Shown here one piece after another: positions 9,191 to 17,629 of a stretch of 53,359 nucleotides of DNA. The stretch's first letter is position 1; the number at the start of each line of letters is the position of its first letter. The notes under the pieces are model-generated. The model searched no databases and had not been told where the DNA came from. It saw only the letters and a program-made list of their open reading frames with translations. The DNA comes from Merismopedia glauca CCAP 1448/3. Its GTDB lineage: Bacteria; Cyanobacteriota; Cyanobacteriia; Cyanobacteriales; CCAP-1448. The DNA lies in the NCBI RefSeq assembly GCF_003003775.1, contig NZ_PVWJ01000018.1, forward strand, positions 1 through 53,359, written 5' to 3'. The position numbers and the translations under genes are program-made.

Positions 9191-11319
9191 TTAGAACCCT
9201 TCAACATCAAAACCTTAGTCGCCTCTTCTGAGGGTAAAGGGCGGCTGAAATAGTAACCTTGCATATAATAGCAGCCAAGAGTTTCCAAGAGATTTTTGAG
9301 TTCGACAGTTTCAACCCCTTCAGCGATAACTCGTATATTCAATCCACGTCCTAACGCCAAAAGTGCCTCGACAATTGCGACATCCTGATGATTGGTAAGG
9401 AGATCGCGGACGAAAGATTGGTCTATTTTTAAGCTATGGAAAGGAAACTGTTTTAGATAGCTCAAAGAAGAGTATCCCGTCCCAAAATCATCCAAAGCTA
9501 TGCTAATACCCATGCTCTGTAAGTCCGTTAAGATAGACCGAGTTGAATCGACATCTTGTAGCGTCGCTGATTCAGTGATTTCTAGTTCCAAGTAATGAGG
9601 TTCTAGTCCGATCTCGGTTAAAGTGTGTTTGATGGTTTGCAGGAGTTGACGATGCTTAAGCTGTCGTGGGGAAAGATTAACAGCTATAGTCATGGGTGGC
9701 ATCCCCATTACTTGCCATGCTTTGGCTTGAGTACAAGCAGTTTGTAGCACCCATTTCCCTATCTGAATAATCAAGCCATTTTGTTCTGCTAAAGGAATGA
9801 AGACTTCTGGAGAGATAAATCCTAACTGGGGATGTTGCCAGCGTACTAGGGCTTCCATGTGGGTAATTTCACCCGTGGTACTATCCAATTGAGGTTGGTA
9901 ATAAACTAAAAGTTCTCTCCGTTCTAGGGCTTGGTACAAACTGTTTTCTAAGGCTAACCTTTGAGTGGATTGGGAGTTCAACGCTTGTGCATAATGTTGG
10001 TAGTCATTGCGTCCTAGTTCCTTAGCCTGGTATAAAGCCGTATCTGCATTCTTGAGTAAGGTATCAGCATCAGATCCGTCTTCGGGATAGATACTGATGC
10101 CAATGCTGCTACTAATACGGATTTGATGTTCTTCTAGTTCAAAACTGGGGTGTAATGCCTCCAGAATTCGTTGGGCGATCGCCGTAGCATCCTCGCGACT
10201 GTGTATATGCGGCAATGCCATTGTAAATTCATCACCACCCCAGCGAGCAATCATATCCTCAGAACGGCAACATTGATTCAGGCGATCTACCACTTGCTGT
10301 AACAAGCGATCGCCCAGAACGTGACCTAGAGTATCATTCACTACCTTAAAATGATCTAAATCGATAAACAGAACTCCCAAAGGCTCCTGTCTCTGGTGTG
10401 CATAAGCCAGAAGTTGAGACAAACGCTCATTAAACTGCTTGCGATTGGGTAATCCAGTTAGACAGTCATGGTGAGCTTGATAATGAATGATTTCCTCGGT
10501 TTGCCGACGTTCTGTAATATCTTGAAAACTCCAAACCCGTCCGACATTCTGCGATCCGAGACATTGGATTTGGGAATAACATTCGATAATTTTACCGTTT
10601 TTGAGGGTTAATATATCGTAGCTCTCTAGGCTGCATGGCTGCTCCCATTCTCTAATTTTGTGATTGAAGGGATCTGAATCTGGGAGTTGCTGCTCAATGG
10701 CGGCTAAAACTTGGTTTTTATGACCATTCAGAGCCACCTCATCCATCATTCCCCAGATATCTAGCAATTTTTGATTGAAATGGGTAACGTTGCCCAGACT
10801 ATCTACTACTAGAATGCCATCAGCCGTAGATTCTAAAGTTGCCCGCAGCAGAGATAGAGACTTTTCTAGATCTTCATTAGCTTGGCGGAGTGCTTGACTT
10901 TGAGCCGTAAGCTGTTGTTCTTGGGCATAACGACGAAGTGCTTCCTTGACGGTCAAAATTAAATCGGTTTCATCCCAAGGTTTGGCAATATAACGGTATA
11001 AATTGCCTGAATTGACAGCTTTGGCGACATCATCAACGTTGATTTGACCCGTCAACATAATAGTTAGGGTGTGCGGGTATTGGGCATGAATTTGGGTGAG
11101 TAATTCATTCCCTGACATTTCTGGCATTCCTTGATCTGAGATAATCAAGGGAATTTCAATTCCCTCTGAGACTAGCTCAGAAAAAATCTCTAAAGCGGCT
11201 GAGGGACTCGTTACTAGCTCAATATCATACTCTTCACTCAAGCTGCGGCTGAGTTGCTCCCCCAAACTGTTGAGGATCAGCAGATCGTCATCTACACACA
11301 CAATCGCAGGCTTCAGCAT
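9172..11319 (-). CDS. Response regulator with PAS, GGDEF and EAL domains (c-di-GMP turnover)
   Basis: A 715-residue four-domain protein. The receiver spans about 1-125 (acidic residues in CVDDDL, phosphoacceptor Asp62 in ISDQGMP, conserved KPW). A short coiled coil leads to a PAS domain at about 150-275 (ESTADGILVVDSLGNVTHFN), a GGDEF diguanylate cyclase domain with intact GGDEF at 361-365, and an EAL phosphodiesterase domain with EAL at 489-491, NLSPRQL, DDFGTGYSSL and a late EGVET. Both catalytic signatures look intact, so it could make or break c-di-GMP; the direction cannot be read from sequence. It begins 3 nt after the stop of the single-domain regulator upstream and is the last gene of a kinase-regulator-regulator operon. 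Its final residues and stop are formed by a heptad repeat array. Confidence 0.94.
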   Translation of the reverse strand: MLKPAIVCVDDDLLILNSLGEQLSRSLSEEYDIELVTSPSAALEIFSELVSEGIEIPLIISDQGMPEMSGNELLTQIHAQYPHTLTIMLTGQINVDDVAKAVNSGNLYRYIAKPWDETDLILTVKEALRRYAQEQQLTAQSQALRQANEDLEKSLSLLRATLESTADGILVVDSLGNVTHFNQKLLDIWGMMDEVALNGHKNQVLAAIEQQLPDSDPFNHKIREWEQPCSLESYDILTLKNGKIIECYSQIQCLGSQNVGRVWSFQDITERRQTEEIIHYQAHHDCLTGLPNRKQFNERLSQLLAYAHQRQEPLGVLFIDLDHFKVVNDTLGHVLGDRLLQQVVDRLNQCCRSEDMIARWGGDEFTMALPHIHSREDATAIAQRILEALHPSFELEEHQIRISSSIGISIYPEDGSDADTLLKNADTALYQAKELGRNDYQHYAQALNSQSTQRLALENSLYQALERRELLVYYQPQLDSTTGEITHMEALVRWQHPQLGFISPEVFIPLAEQNGLIIQIGKWVLQTACTQAKAWQVMGMPPMTIAVNLSPRQLKHRQLLQTIKHTLTEIGLEPHYLELEITESATLQDVDSTRSILTDLQSMGISIALDDFGTGYSSLSYLKQFPFHSLKIDQSFVRDLLTNHQDVAIVEALLALGRGLNIRVIAEGVETVELKNLLETLGCYYMQGYYFSRPLPSEEATKVLMLKGSKVGSRE

Positions 11320-11322
11320 CTA

Positions 11323-11712
11323 TTACCTCAAAGCATCCATAATTATCTGGACTAACTCTTCTTCAGTCCAAGGTTTTCGCAGACAAGCGTAGAGATTTGC
11401 TTGTTTACGCACTCTATCGACTGCGGTTTCATCTGCTTGACCTGTTAACATGACCGTAATTGTTTCAGGATATTGTTGATGAACCGCAATCAAAAATTCA
11501 TCGCCCTTCACCCCCGGCATTAACCAATCGGAAACAATGATCAAAATTCTGATGCCGTGATCGTAGAGTTCTTCAATCACCTCCCAAGCTTCATTGACTC
11601 CCTCTGCTACTTCGTAAAGATAGCGATCGCCAAATCGGCGCTGTAGTTGCTCTTTCAGGCTTTCGAGGATCATTACCTCATCATCGACACAGAGAATGGC
11701 AGCATTTGACAT
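11323..11712 (-). CDS. Single-domain CheY-like response regulator
   Basis: A 129-residue receiver domain with acidic residues in LCVDDE, phosphoacceptor Asp62 (VSDWLMPG), TVMLTGQAD for the conserved Thr region and RKPWTEEEL carrying the Lys near the C-terminus. It closely resembles the receiver of the downstream GGDEF-EAL protein, including the ITVMLTGQ and KPW segments, which suggests duplication within the operon. It sits between the sensor kinase (3 nt upstream) and the c-di-GMP enzyme (3 nt downstream). A role as phosphate sink or as an intermediate between kinase and output regulator is plausible but inferred. No output domain is present. Confidence 0.9.
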   Translation of the reverse strand: MSNAAILCVDDEVMILESLKEQLQRRFGDRYLYEVAEGVNEAWEVIEELYDHGIRILIIVSDWLMPGVKGDEFLIAVHQQYPETITVMLTGQADETAVDRVRKQANLYACLRKPWTEEELVQIIMDALR

Positions 11713-11715
11713 AAT

Positions 11716-13446
11716 TTAGACTGATAAGGGTAAAGAACTGGAATGGGAAGGATCGAGGGGAAGCCGGACAGTAAAGGTTGTTTTTCCAGGCTGGCTGGTA
11801 ACCTCAATTTGCCCACCATGCTTTTCAATAATTGTCTGGCTAATGCTTAAACCCAGTCCGCTACCTTCTCCCGCAGGTTTAGTAGTAAAGAAAGGTTCAA
11901 AGATTTTCGGCTGTATTTCTGGGGAAATGCCACTACCAGAATCAGTAATCTGCACCACCACATTATTATTTTCTACGGCAGTGGCAACCTCAAGCTTCCC
12001 TTTGCCATCCATTGCCTGAATTGCATTATGAATGAGATTAGTCCACACTTGTACCAGTTCGTCACCGTAAACCCAGATTTCTGGTAAGGTCTGATATTGG
12101 CGCACCACTCCAATTCCGTGCTTCAGTTGGTTGTAATATAACTCTAGAACCGTCTCGATTCCTTCTGTAATTTGAACTAGCTGCTTCTCTCCGGTGCGAT
12201 CGAACCTAGCATAACTCTTTAAAGCAAATACAATTTTAGAAGCTCGTTCTACTGCCGTTTGGATGGTACGGTTGTTGCCCTGAAGACGACTCAGGTTGTA
12301 GATTAGCTGCAACATCCAAGACAAATCAGGAGCTTGTAAAAGGCTGACAAATGGCTCAAGGTTTTCGTAAATGCCGATATCTACCAAGCGATCGGCAAGT
12401 TGCCTCGGATTTTCTAATCCGTAAGCCTGTAATTGTTGGGTTAGCGTCCGCTTTAAGGGACGTTTTTCACTAGAGGAAATGATGGGTTTACTCTGGAGCG
12501 CCTGATTGAGTAAGTTAAAAAAGTCAACCTGCTGCTGTGAGGTAAGTTTTTGGGAGATATGCGGCAGATACTGTAAAGCTTCCTGCATGGCTTTAGTCAT
12601 ATTACCCGTAGAGGCTTGAATCGCCCCCAATGGAGTATTAATCTCATGGGCAATTCCAGCTACTAAATGTCCCAAAGCCGCCATTTTTTCTGACTGAACT
12701 AGTTCAGCTTGAGCCATTTGTAATTCTTTGAGGATATAGTAAAGTTCTTGATTGTTGGCATTTAGCTCCTGGGTGCGCTCTTCAACTCTGATTTCTAACA
12801 ATTCCCGTTCTTGTTTTAGGGCTGCTTCACTTTCTTGCAGGATTTTTTGTTCTGTCAGTGCGATTTCCGCCAATTGGTTAACTTGCTCAATTTTTTGGAC
12901 AATCAAGCCAATCATGATGGCAGCGATTATGAGCGATAATATCGTTCCCAAATCGGCTTGCTGGCTGGTTTGCTCGGCGATAGATTCTGCCAATGGCTCA
13001 TAGCTGTCTAAGAGTTCCTCTATGCGATCGTATGCAGGATCTACCTTTTCTTCGTCGAAAGCCAGTGCTTCATCGATTTTTCCCTGTTTTAGCAAGATAA
13101 ATTCTTGAGCGATCGCATCAACATATTCTTGATTAGCCTCCCGTATCTCCTGGCGAAGAGGGCGATCGGAAATTGTGGCAGGCAATTGTGCCACTATTGT
13201 ATTCATCTGATTTCTGGTTGTCTCGAATTTTTCCTCTAATTTAGGGTCTACTTTGCGAGCCGCAATTGCCCTCCACTCATAACCATCTACGTAATGAATT
13301 AGAAGGTCTAAATCTATAATTTGCGACCTAGTTTGCAATGCTTGCTTTGCCCAATGACGTAGTAGAACGATAGATAAAATCGCACTCAAAGCTACTGAAA
13401 AAGTTACTCCTAGAACCAGCCATTTGGGAAAGCGTTTACTTTTCAT
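11716..13446 (-). CDS. Membrane sensor histidine kinase with an extended DHp region
   Basis: A 576-residue sensor kinase. TM1 is at about 9-29, a helical periplasmic region of about 140 residues (four-helix-bundle style) follows, TM2 is at about 167-184, then a coiled coil to about 250. The phosphoacceptor His267 lies in GIAHEINTPLG. The expected second DHp helix (AVERASKIVFALKSYARF) appears only about 130 residues later, so some 100 residues are inserted in or beside the DHp domain. The ATPase domain has NLIHNAIQAM, DSGSGI, EPFFTTKP and GSGLGLS. It is the first gene of a three-gene operon whose next genes start 3 nt apart. The likely partners are the single-domain regulator and the REC-PAS-GGDEF-EAL protein. 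The signal sensed is unknown. Confidence 0.92.
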   Translation of the reverse strand: MKSKRFPKWLVLGVTFSVALSAILSIVLLRHWAKQALQTRSQIIDLDLLIHYVDGYEWRAIAARKVDPKLEEKFETTRNQMNTIVAQLPATISDRPLRQEIREANQEYVDAIAQEFILLKQGKIDEALAFDEEKVDPAYDRIEELLDSYEPLAESIAEQTSQQADLGTILSLIIAAIMIGLIVQKIEQVNQLAEIALTEQKILQESEAALKQERELLEIRVEERTQELNANNQELYYILKELQMAQAELVQSEKMAALGHLVAGIAHEINTPLGAIQASTGNMTKAMQEALQYLPHISQKLTSQQQVDFFNLLNQALQSKPIISSSEKRPLKRTLTQQLQAYGLENPRQLADRLVDIGIYENLEPFVSLLQAPDLSWMLQLIYNLSRLQGNNRTIQTAVERASKIVFALKSYARFDRTGEKQLVQITEGIETVLELYYNQLKHGIGVVRQYQTLPEIWVYGDELVQVWTNLIHNAIQAMDGKGKLEVATAVENNNVVVQITDSGSGISPEIQPKIFEPFFTTKPAGEGSGLGLSISQTIIEKHGGQIEVTSQPGKTTFTVRLPLDPSHSSSLPLSV

Positions 13447-13598
13447 ACAGACAGCAATCTGTTTTCCAGAAAATTTAGGTGTTGTACAGGATATGCACTA
13501 CTTCGATCAGAGTACCCACTTTCCTGAGTTAAAGCACATTGCCCATGCAATTTGGCAATATAGTCCCTGTATTTCGGATTTATTTAACCTTTTAGACA

Positions 13599-13629
13599 GG
13601 AAGAAGAAAGAAGGAAGAAGGAAGAAGGG
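13599..13629. repeat. Heptad tandem repeat (GGAAGAA type) in a 280-bp intergenic region
   Basis: Purine-rich, slightly degenerate units of GGAAGAA between the start of the sensor kinase gene and the end of the ABC permease gene. The same unit forms a longer array at 48437-48486. The rest of 13447-13726 shows no gene, RNA or clear terminator. Confidence 0.7.
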
Positions 13630-13726
13630 ATCGATTTCTCAAATACTTTTGCAAGAGATCTAATCAACCATCAACTAAATTAATTTGGCACAGGTACTTA
13701 TGGGTTGAGTTTTTTAGGGATTTGGG

Positions 13727-14974
13727 CTAATTTATTTGGTCGGAATTCTGGAGTTTTAACTTCTTTAACGGGTTTTTGCGAGAACGGGTCGTATTTTCCA
13801 CCTGTAAACTTCTGGGATCTAAAGCATCTCGTAAGCCGTCGCCCAGTAAATTGAAAGCTAAAACTGTCAGAACAATTAAGATAGCTGGGGGCCAAATTAA
13901 CCAAGGTTGCAGGAGCAAAATAGAGGCATTACTGGCAGAAGAGAGCATATTTCCCCAAGAGGCATCTGGTTGCTGAATTCCCAAACCAATCAGGCTTAAA
14001 ACCGATTCAGCTTCAATATATCCAGGAATGGCTAGGGTTGCAGACACGATCGCATAGGTAGCGGTTTGAGGCAAGACGTGACGTACTATTGTGTAAAGTC
14101 TAGGGGCACCCATAGCCTTAGCAGCTTGGATGAATTCTTGTTCTTTGATGGATAATACTTGCCCTCTGATAACTCTAGCTAAACCTGCCCAACCCACAAA
14201 AGAAGTAATTAGAATAATCAGCGCAAATCTGGCACTATTAGATAATCCTTGCACAACCAACAGATAACCAGACAAAGCTACGAGTAAGTAAATCTTGGGG
14301 ATACTCATTAATACTTCTACCAAGCGCATGATTAGCGCATCTACCCAACCGCCAAAATAGCCAGAAATACCGCCAACTAGCATCCCAATGGGGAAAGAAA
14401 TAGCAATTCCAATTAAACCTATACTGAGACTAATCCGGCTCCCGTGCAACAGGCGACTAAAATTATCTCTAGCTTGTTCATCAGTCCCCAGCAAATTAAT
14501 TCGGTTCTGTTCTGTCACACCAAATAAGTGTAAATTGCTGGGTATTCCAGGAAAAATAGAGATATCTTTCCATTTTAGTTCGGTGGTAGTTTTAGTCTGA
14601 TTGGTTTTCTCGTCTCGCTGAGTGTTTTTTTTCCAACTGGGGTAGGGGAGGCGAAATTGCAGGAAGTTGTAGCGTTCCCCTTGAACAAACCAATTTATTT
14701 TTAAAGGGCGATCGCGATCGACAATTAATATACGTTCCCCAGTAGCAATATCTGTCTTACCTTGTTGGGTAGGATAGATATAAGGGCCAAATTCTCCTTG
14801 TCGATTAAACCAAACAATCTCGCTTGGGGGTAGCAAAGAGCCATCTATCTGAGAAGTATTTGGGTGATAAGGGGCGACAAAATCAGCAGCGATCGCTAGC
14901 ATATAAAAACAGATCAGCAATATTGCCCCAAACGTTGCTAATTTGTTCTGTATCAGTTTTTGCCACCAATTCAT
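13727..14974 (-). CDS. ABC transporter permease, OppC/DppC/YejE family
   Basis: A 415-residue inner-membrane permease of peptide/nickel-type importers. TM1 is at about 11-32, then an extra hydrophilic stretch of roughly 100 residues with aromatic and charged residues (about 45-150), then the LLGTDEQARDNFSRLLHGSR entry typical of OppC proteins. The membrane domain contains the EAA loop EFIQAAKAMGAPRLY at about 277-291, which docks the ATPase. The family usually has about 300 residues, so the periplasmic insertion makes this long; YejE-type proteins carry a similar insertion. The tail after GDGLRDALDPR is basic. No ATPase, binding protein or second permease is adjacent, so it must assemble with subunits encoded elsewhere, as is common in cyanobacteria. 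The substrate is unknown. Confidence 0.9.
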   Translation of the reverse strand: MNWWQKLIQNKLATFGAILLICFYMLAIAADFVAPYHPNTSQIDGSLLPPSEIVWFNRQGEFGPYIYPTQQGKTDIATGERILIVDRDRPLKINWFVQGERYNFLQFRLPYPSWKKNTQRDEKTNQTKTTTELKWKDISIFPGIPSNLHLFGVTEQNRINLLGTDEQARDNFSRLLHGSRISLSIGLIGIAISFPIGMLVGGISGYFGGWVDALIMRLVEVLMSIPKIYLLVALSGYLLVVQGLSNSARFALIILITSFVGWAGLARVIRGQVLSIKEQEFIQAAKAMGAPRLYTIVRHVLPQTATYAIVSATLAIPGYIEAESVLSLIGLGIQQPDASWGNMLSSASNASILLLQPWLIWPPAILIVLTVLAFNLLGDGLRDALDPRSLQVENTTRSRKNPLKKLKLQNSDQIN

Positions 14975-15146
14975 CTGGCTAAATCTCCCAAATATGAACT
15001 CTAGAGCTACATGGCTGGTTTATCAGTCGAGAGGACTGCGATCGCCTCTACTACCACAACTCAGAACATGAGTATAGCTTGTAGTTGTTTTAACATCACT
15101 ATATGTTCTAACAATTAATTTGGGATGAAACACAGGGTTAAATCGA

Positions 15147-15677
15147 ATGCAGTATGCTATGCATTTTCAGTTAGATAGATTTCAACCTGGCGATATGGTG
15201 ACTGGAAAAATTATCGCGTTGGAAGACACTTGTGTCTTTGTTGACTTTGGTACAGATCGATCTATTCGCATTCCACTGTCAGAGCTATCCATGAACGAAA
15301 TTCAAAATCCAGAAGATGCTTTAACATTAAATGAAGTTCGAGAGTTTCTAGTTGTAGGAAACTACGATGGTAAGCGCGATATTTTTTTCTCTCATTGTTC
15401 CCCTAAAACACTCCAAGGAAGCGATCGCTTATACGAGAGAGCATACGAGTTGGCTTCTTTTCAATGCGGTCATTTCATAAGTAAAGAAAACTTCATTTTA
15501 CACACTAAAATTATTGGTGTTGGAGCAGGTGGAGTATCGGCAAGACTGCAATGGTTTGCGTCTTCTCAAGAGCATCCTCCAACAATATCTTTTTCAATTC
15601 GTCAACTAGAGATAAAAAAGGCATGGGAGCGATTGCGACAATTACAAGCTCACGATGTCATAAGTAGGTCGGCATGA
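15147..15677 (+). CDS. S1-domain protein, 5' half of an interrupted ribosomal protein S1-like gene
   Basis: 176 residues. An S1/OB-fold domain (FQPGDMVTGKIIALED, VFVDFGTDRSIRIPLSELS) is followed by a segment ending IRQLEIKKAWERLRQLQ, which parallels the IRRIEYMRAWERVRQLQ junction after the first S1 repeat of cyanobacterial ribosomal protein S1. It stops at TGA 15675-15677. The frame beyond that stop stays open, without another stop, into the next S1-like segment, which continues the same protein family alignment. The two halves together therefore look like one S1 paralogue broken by a single in-frame stop next to a heptad repeat. The sequence is clearly more diverged than a housekeeping S1. 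Whether this half is translated alone is unknown. Confidence 0.75.
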   Translation: MQYAMHFQLDRFQPGDMVTGKIIALEDTCVFVDFGTDRSIRIPLSELSMNEIQNPEDALTLNEVREFLVVGNYDGKRDIFFSHCSPKTLQGSDRLYERAYELASFQCGHFISKENFILHTKIIGVGAGGVSARLQWFASSQEHPPTISFSIRQLEIKKAWERLRQLQAHDVISRSA

Positions 15678-15695
15678 ATATTTATCGTTGAGACA

Positions 15696-15733
15696 AGGCA
15701 GAAGGCAGAGGGCAGGAGGCAGGAGGGAAGAGA
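15696..15733. repeat. Heptad repeat (AGGCAGA/AGGCAGG) inside the S1-like gene
   Basis: Five slightly degenerate 7-base units on the plus strand, 19 bp after the in-frame TGA. The array and its flanks (about 115 bp, roughly 15676-15791) have no counterpart in S1 proteins and lie exactly between the parts matching successive S1 repeats, so they look like an insertion. Confidence 0.75.
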
Positions 15734-15776
15734 ATTTGAGCATAGTTTACTTTTTGTTACATACCTTGATTTATTT

Positions 15777-16211
15777 GTGCTGTTCTACTTAGTATATGCA
15801 ACTGTCCTCAAGAAAAACAGTAGAAATGGAATAGTGAAAATTGAAGGCTTGCTTGGCTCTATTCATACTTACGTTGCTAAGCACATGGAGGATTTGGTAG
15901 AGGGAGAAAAACTACTACTCAAAATTATGGAAGTAAAAGAAGAGTATAATCGTCTAGTGCTAATCCATCACTCTGTTTGGCTCAGAATTAGCCAGTTGCA
16001 GATTGGACAGATTGTTAGTGGGACGATACAATGTGCTAAAGATTATGGCAGTTTTGTTGATATTGGAGATTTTAAAGCCTTCCTGCCTACTTCATGTGTT
16101 AACAATCCAAGCAACATCTTTAAAGTTGGTGATTCTATAGAAGCGGCGATCACTAAACTAGACATAGAAACAGGTAGAGTTGTGCTAAAGGGGTTTGAAA
16201 ACTTGGCATGA
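15777..16211 (+). CDS. S1-domain protein, 3' half of an interrupted ribosomal protein S1-like gene
   Basis: 144 residues from a GTG start. The first residues (about 1-9) are inserted sequence; then VYATVLKKNSRNGIVKIEGL parallels VFATNRGGALVRIEGLRGF of cyanobacterial S1. LLKIMEVKEEYNRLVLIHH matches the end of the second repeat, and IGQIVSGTIQCAKDYGSFVDIG starts the third S1 domain. It is in the same frame as the upstream half, separated by one TGA and about 33 sense codons. Independent translation from GTG 15777 has no convincing ribosome-binding site. It may be a decaying paralogue, a split gene whose halves still bind RNA, or one protein made by stop readthrough. The 164 bp between its stop and the tRNA gene hold nothing else I recognise. 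Confidence 0.72.
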   Translation: MLFYLVYATVLKKNSRNGIVKIEGLLGSIHTYVAKHMEDLVEGEKLLLKIMEVKEEYNRLVLIHHSVWLRISQLQIGQIVSGTIQCAKDYGSFVDIGDFKAFLPTSCVNNPSNIFKVGDSIEAAITKLDIETGRVVLKGFENLA

Positions 16212-16375
16212 CTTTTCTGTGCTGTCCTACTTGACTTAACCTATCGTTAGCTTGTTTAATTAACTCAGGGATATAGTACCGATTGTCATTAGGCAACTTC
16301 TCTGAGATATCATTGGTTTATTGCTTGCTTTGTGTTTAATTAGATGGCATTAACAGGCATGAGAAAGAATATCGC

Positions 16376-16447
16376 GCGGGTGTAGTTCAGTGGTAGAACG
16401 TCACCTTCCCAAGGTGAATGTCGTGGGTTCGAGTCCCATCTCCCGCT
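16376..16447 (+). tRNA. tRNA-Gly (anticodon CCC)
   Basis: A 72-nt cloverleaf. The acceptor stem starts GCGGG and ends CCCGC plus discriminator T, with one T-T mismatch at the sixth pair. The D arm contains AGTTCAGTGGTAGAAC. The anticodon stem TCACC/GGTGA closes loop TTCCCAA, giving anticodon CCC, which reads GGG. The T arm has GTGGG-TTCGAGT-CCCAT. CCA is not encoded. The next gene, recF, starts only 13 nt downstream on the same strand. Confidence 0.95.
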
Positions 16448-16460
16448 TTTTCCCTTATTT

Positions 16461-17573
16461 ATGTACCTCAAAGCTCTATATCTCAAACAATTTCGGAACT
16501 ATCAAGAGCAAAAAGTCGAATTTTCTGCACCAAAAACCATTTTGGTAGGAAATAACGCTCAAGGAAAATCGAACTTATTAGAGGCAGTAGAGTTATTATC
16601 TACCTTAAAGAGTCATCGAGCCACGCGCGATCGCGATCTGATTAGTGAAGGAACCTCTGTTAGTCAAATTAATGCCACCATCGAACGGGCTTATGGCAGT
16701 GTAGATTTAAGCTTGCGGTTGCATTATCCTGGTAGAAGGACTGTTACAGTCAACCAGGAAACTTTAAAACGGCAAATAGACTTTTTAGGTTTAGTTAACG
16801 CCGTTCAATTCTCTAGCTTGGATTTAGAACTAGTACGAGGTGCGCCAGAAAGAAGACGGGCTTGGATTGATAGCTTATTAGTGCAAATTGAGCCAATTTA
16901 CGCCCATATCTTGCAGCAATACCAGATTGTTTTGCGCCAACGCAATGCCCTCCTCAAAAACCTGAAATCTGGGCAAACTCAACTAGATCCGGCTCAATTA
17001 GCTTTATGGGATGCTCAACTAGCGACTACAGGTTCTCGCGTGATTCGTCGGCGCGATCGCATTTTAAAACGACTTGCCCCCATTGCTCAAACATGGCATT
17101 CTAGCATCGCTGGGAATAGCGAACAATTAACCATTCGATACGCCCCCAATATTATCGCCGAAGCCGAACCACCCGAAAAAGTCCAACAGGCTTTCTTAGA
17201 CAAAATTCAACAACGACGAGTTGCCGAACAGGTACATGGCACTACTTTAGTTGGCCCTCACCGAGATGAGATCGAGTTTACCATTAACCAAACCCCAGCC
17301 AGGACTTATGGATCTCAAGGACAGCAGAGAACCTTGGTTTTATCCTTAAAGTTAGCCGAACTCAAACTCATTGAAGACGTAGTAGGAGAACCACCCTTAC
17401 TACTATTAGATGACGTTTTGGCGGAATTGGATTTATTGCGTCAAAATCAACTGATAGAAACGATTCAAGATCATTTTCAAACCTTAATTACTACGACTCA
17501 TTTGGGTGCTTTTGATGCTCAATGGTTAACTTCCTCGCAAATTTTGACAGTGGAAGGGGGAAAAATTGTCTAG
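16461..17573 (+). CDS. recF: DNA replication and repair protein RecF
   Basis: 370 residues, the usual RecF length. It is an SMC-like ABC ATPase that loads RecA at single-strand gaps with RecO and RecR. Walker A is GNNAQGKS at 30-37, after the family-typical LKQFRNYQ. The ABC signature region YGSQGQQRT is near 283-291, and Walker B with the D-loop, LLLLDDVLAELD, near 313-325. The start lies 13 nt after the 3' end of tRNA-Gly with no purine-rich ribosome-binding site between (TTTCCCTTATTT precedes ATG). Translation therefore probably depends on a transcript processed at the tRNA 3' end or on SD-independent initiation. It converges with the exbD-like gene across a palindromic repeat. No dnaA or dnaN neighbour is present, as is usual in cyanobacteria. 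Confidence 0.97.
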   Translation: MYLKALYLKQFRNYQEQKVEFSAPKTILVGNNAQGKSNLLEAVELLSTLKSHRATRDRDLISEGTSVSQINATIERAYGSVDLSLRLHYPGRRTVTVNQETLKRQIDFLGLVNAVQFSSLDLELVRGAPERRRAWIDSLLVQIEPIYAHILQQYQIVLRQRNALLKNLKSGQTQLDPAQLALWDAQLATTGSRVIRRRDRILKRLAPIAQTWHSSIAGNSEQLTIRYAPNIIAEAEPPEKVQQAFLDKIQQRRVAEQVHGTTLVGPHRDEIEFTINQTPARTYGSQGQQRTLVLSLKLAELKLIEDVVGEPPLLLLDDVLAELDLLRQNQLIETIQDHFQTLITTTHLGAFDAQWLTSSQILTVEGGKIV

Positions 17574-17586
17574 CAGGAGTCATTGG

Positions 17587-17613
17587 TAAAGACGTAGCAG
17601 TGCTACGTCTTTA
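17587..17613. repeat. Dispersed palindromic repeat, copy 2 (13-bp perfect arms)
   Basis: TAAAGACGTAGCA, one spacer base, then its exact reverse complement. It lies in the 56-bp gap between the convergent recF and exbD-like genes. It could act as a bidirectional hairpin, but no U-tract follows on either strand, so I do not call it a terminator. It shares its core with 961-977 and 39539-39567. Confidence 0.85.
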
Positions 17614-17629
17614 CAGGATTCCAATACCA

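Noticed and set aside
13424-13663. Plus-strand open frame upstream of the permease gene
   Set aside because: It overlaps the sensor kinase start on the other strand and ends in the purine heptad repeat, with no domain signal.
16321-16353. Promoter for tRNA-Gly from TTGCTT and CATTAA boxes
   Set aside because: The -10 box matches the consensus too weakly to report.
17587-17613. Palindrome as a rho-independent terminator between recF and exbD
   Set aside because: The hairpin is strong but there is no run of T after it on either strand, and the same core lies in other contexts, so it is called a repeat.
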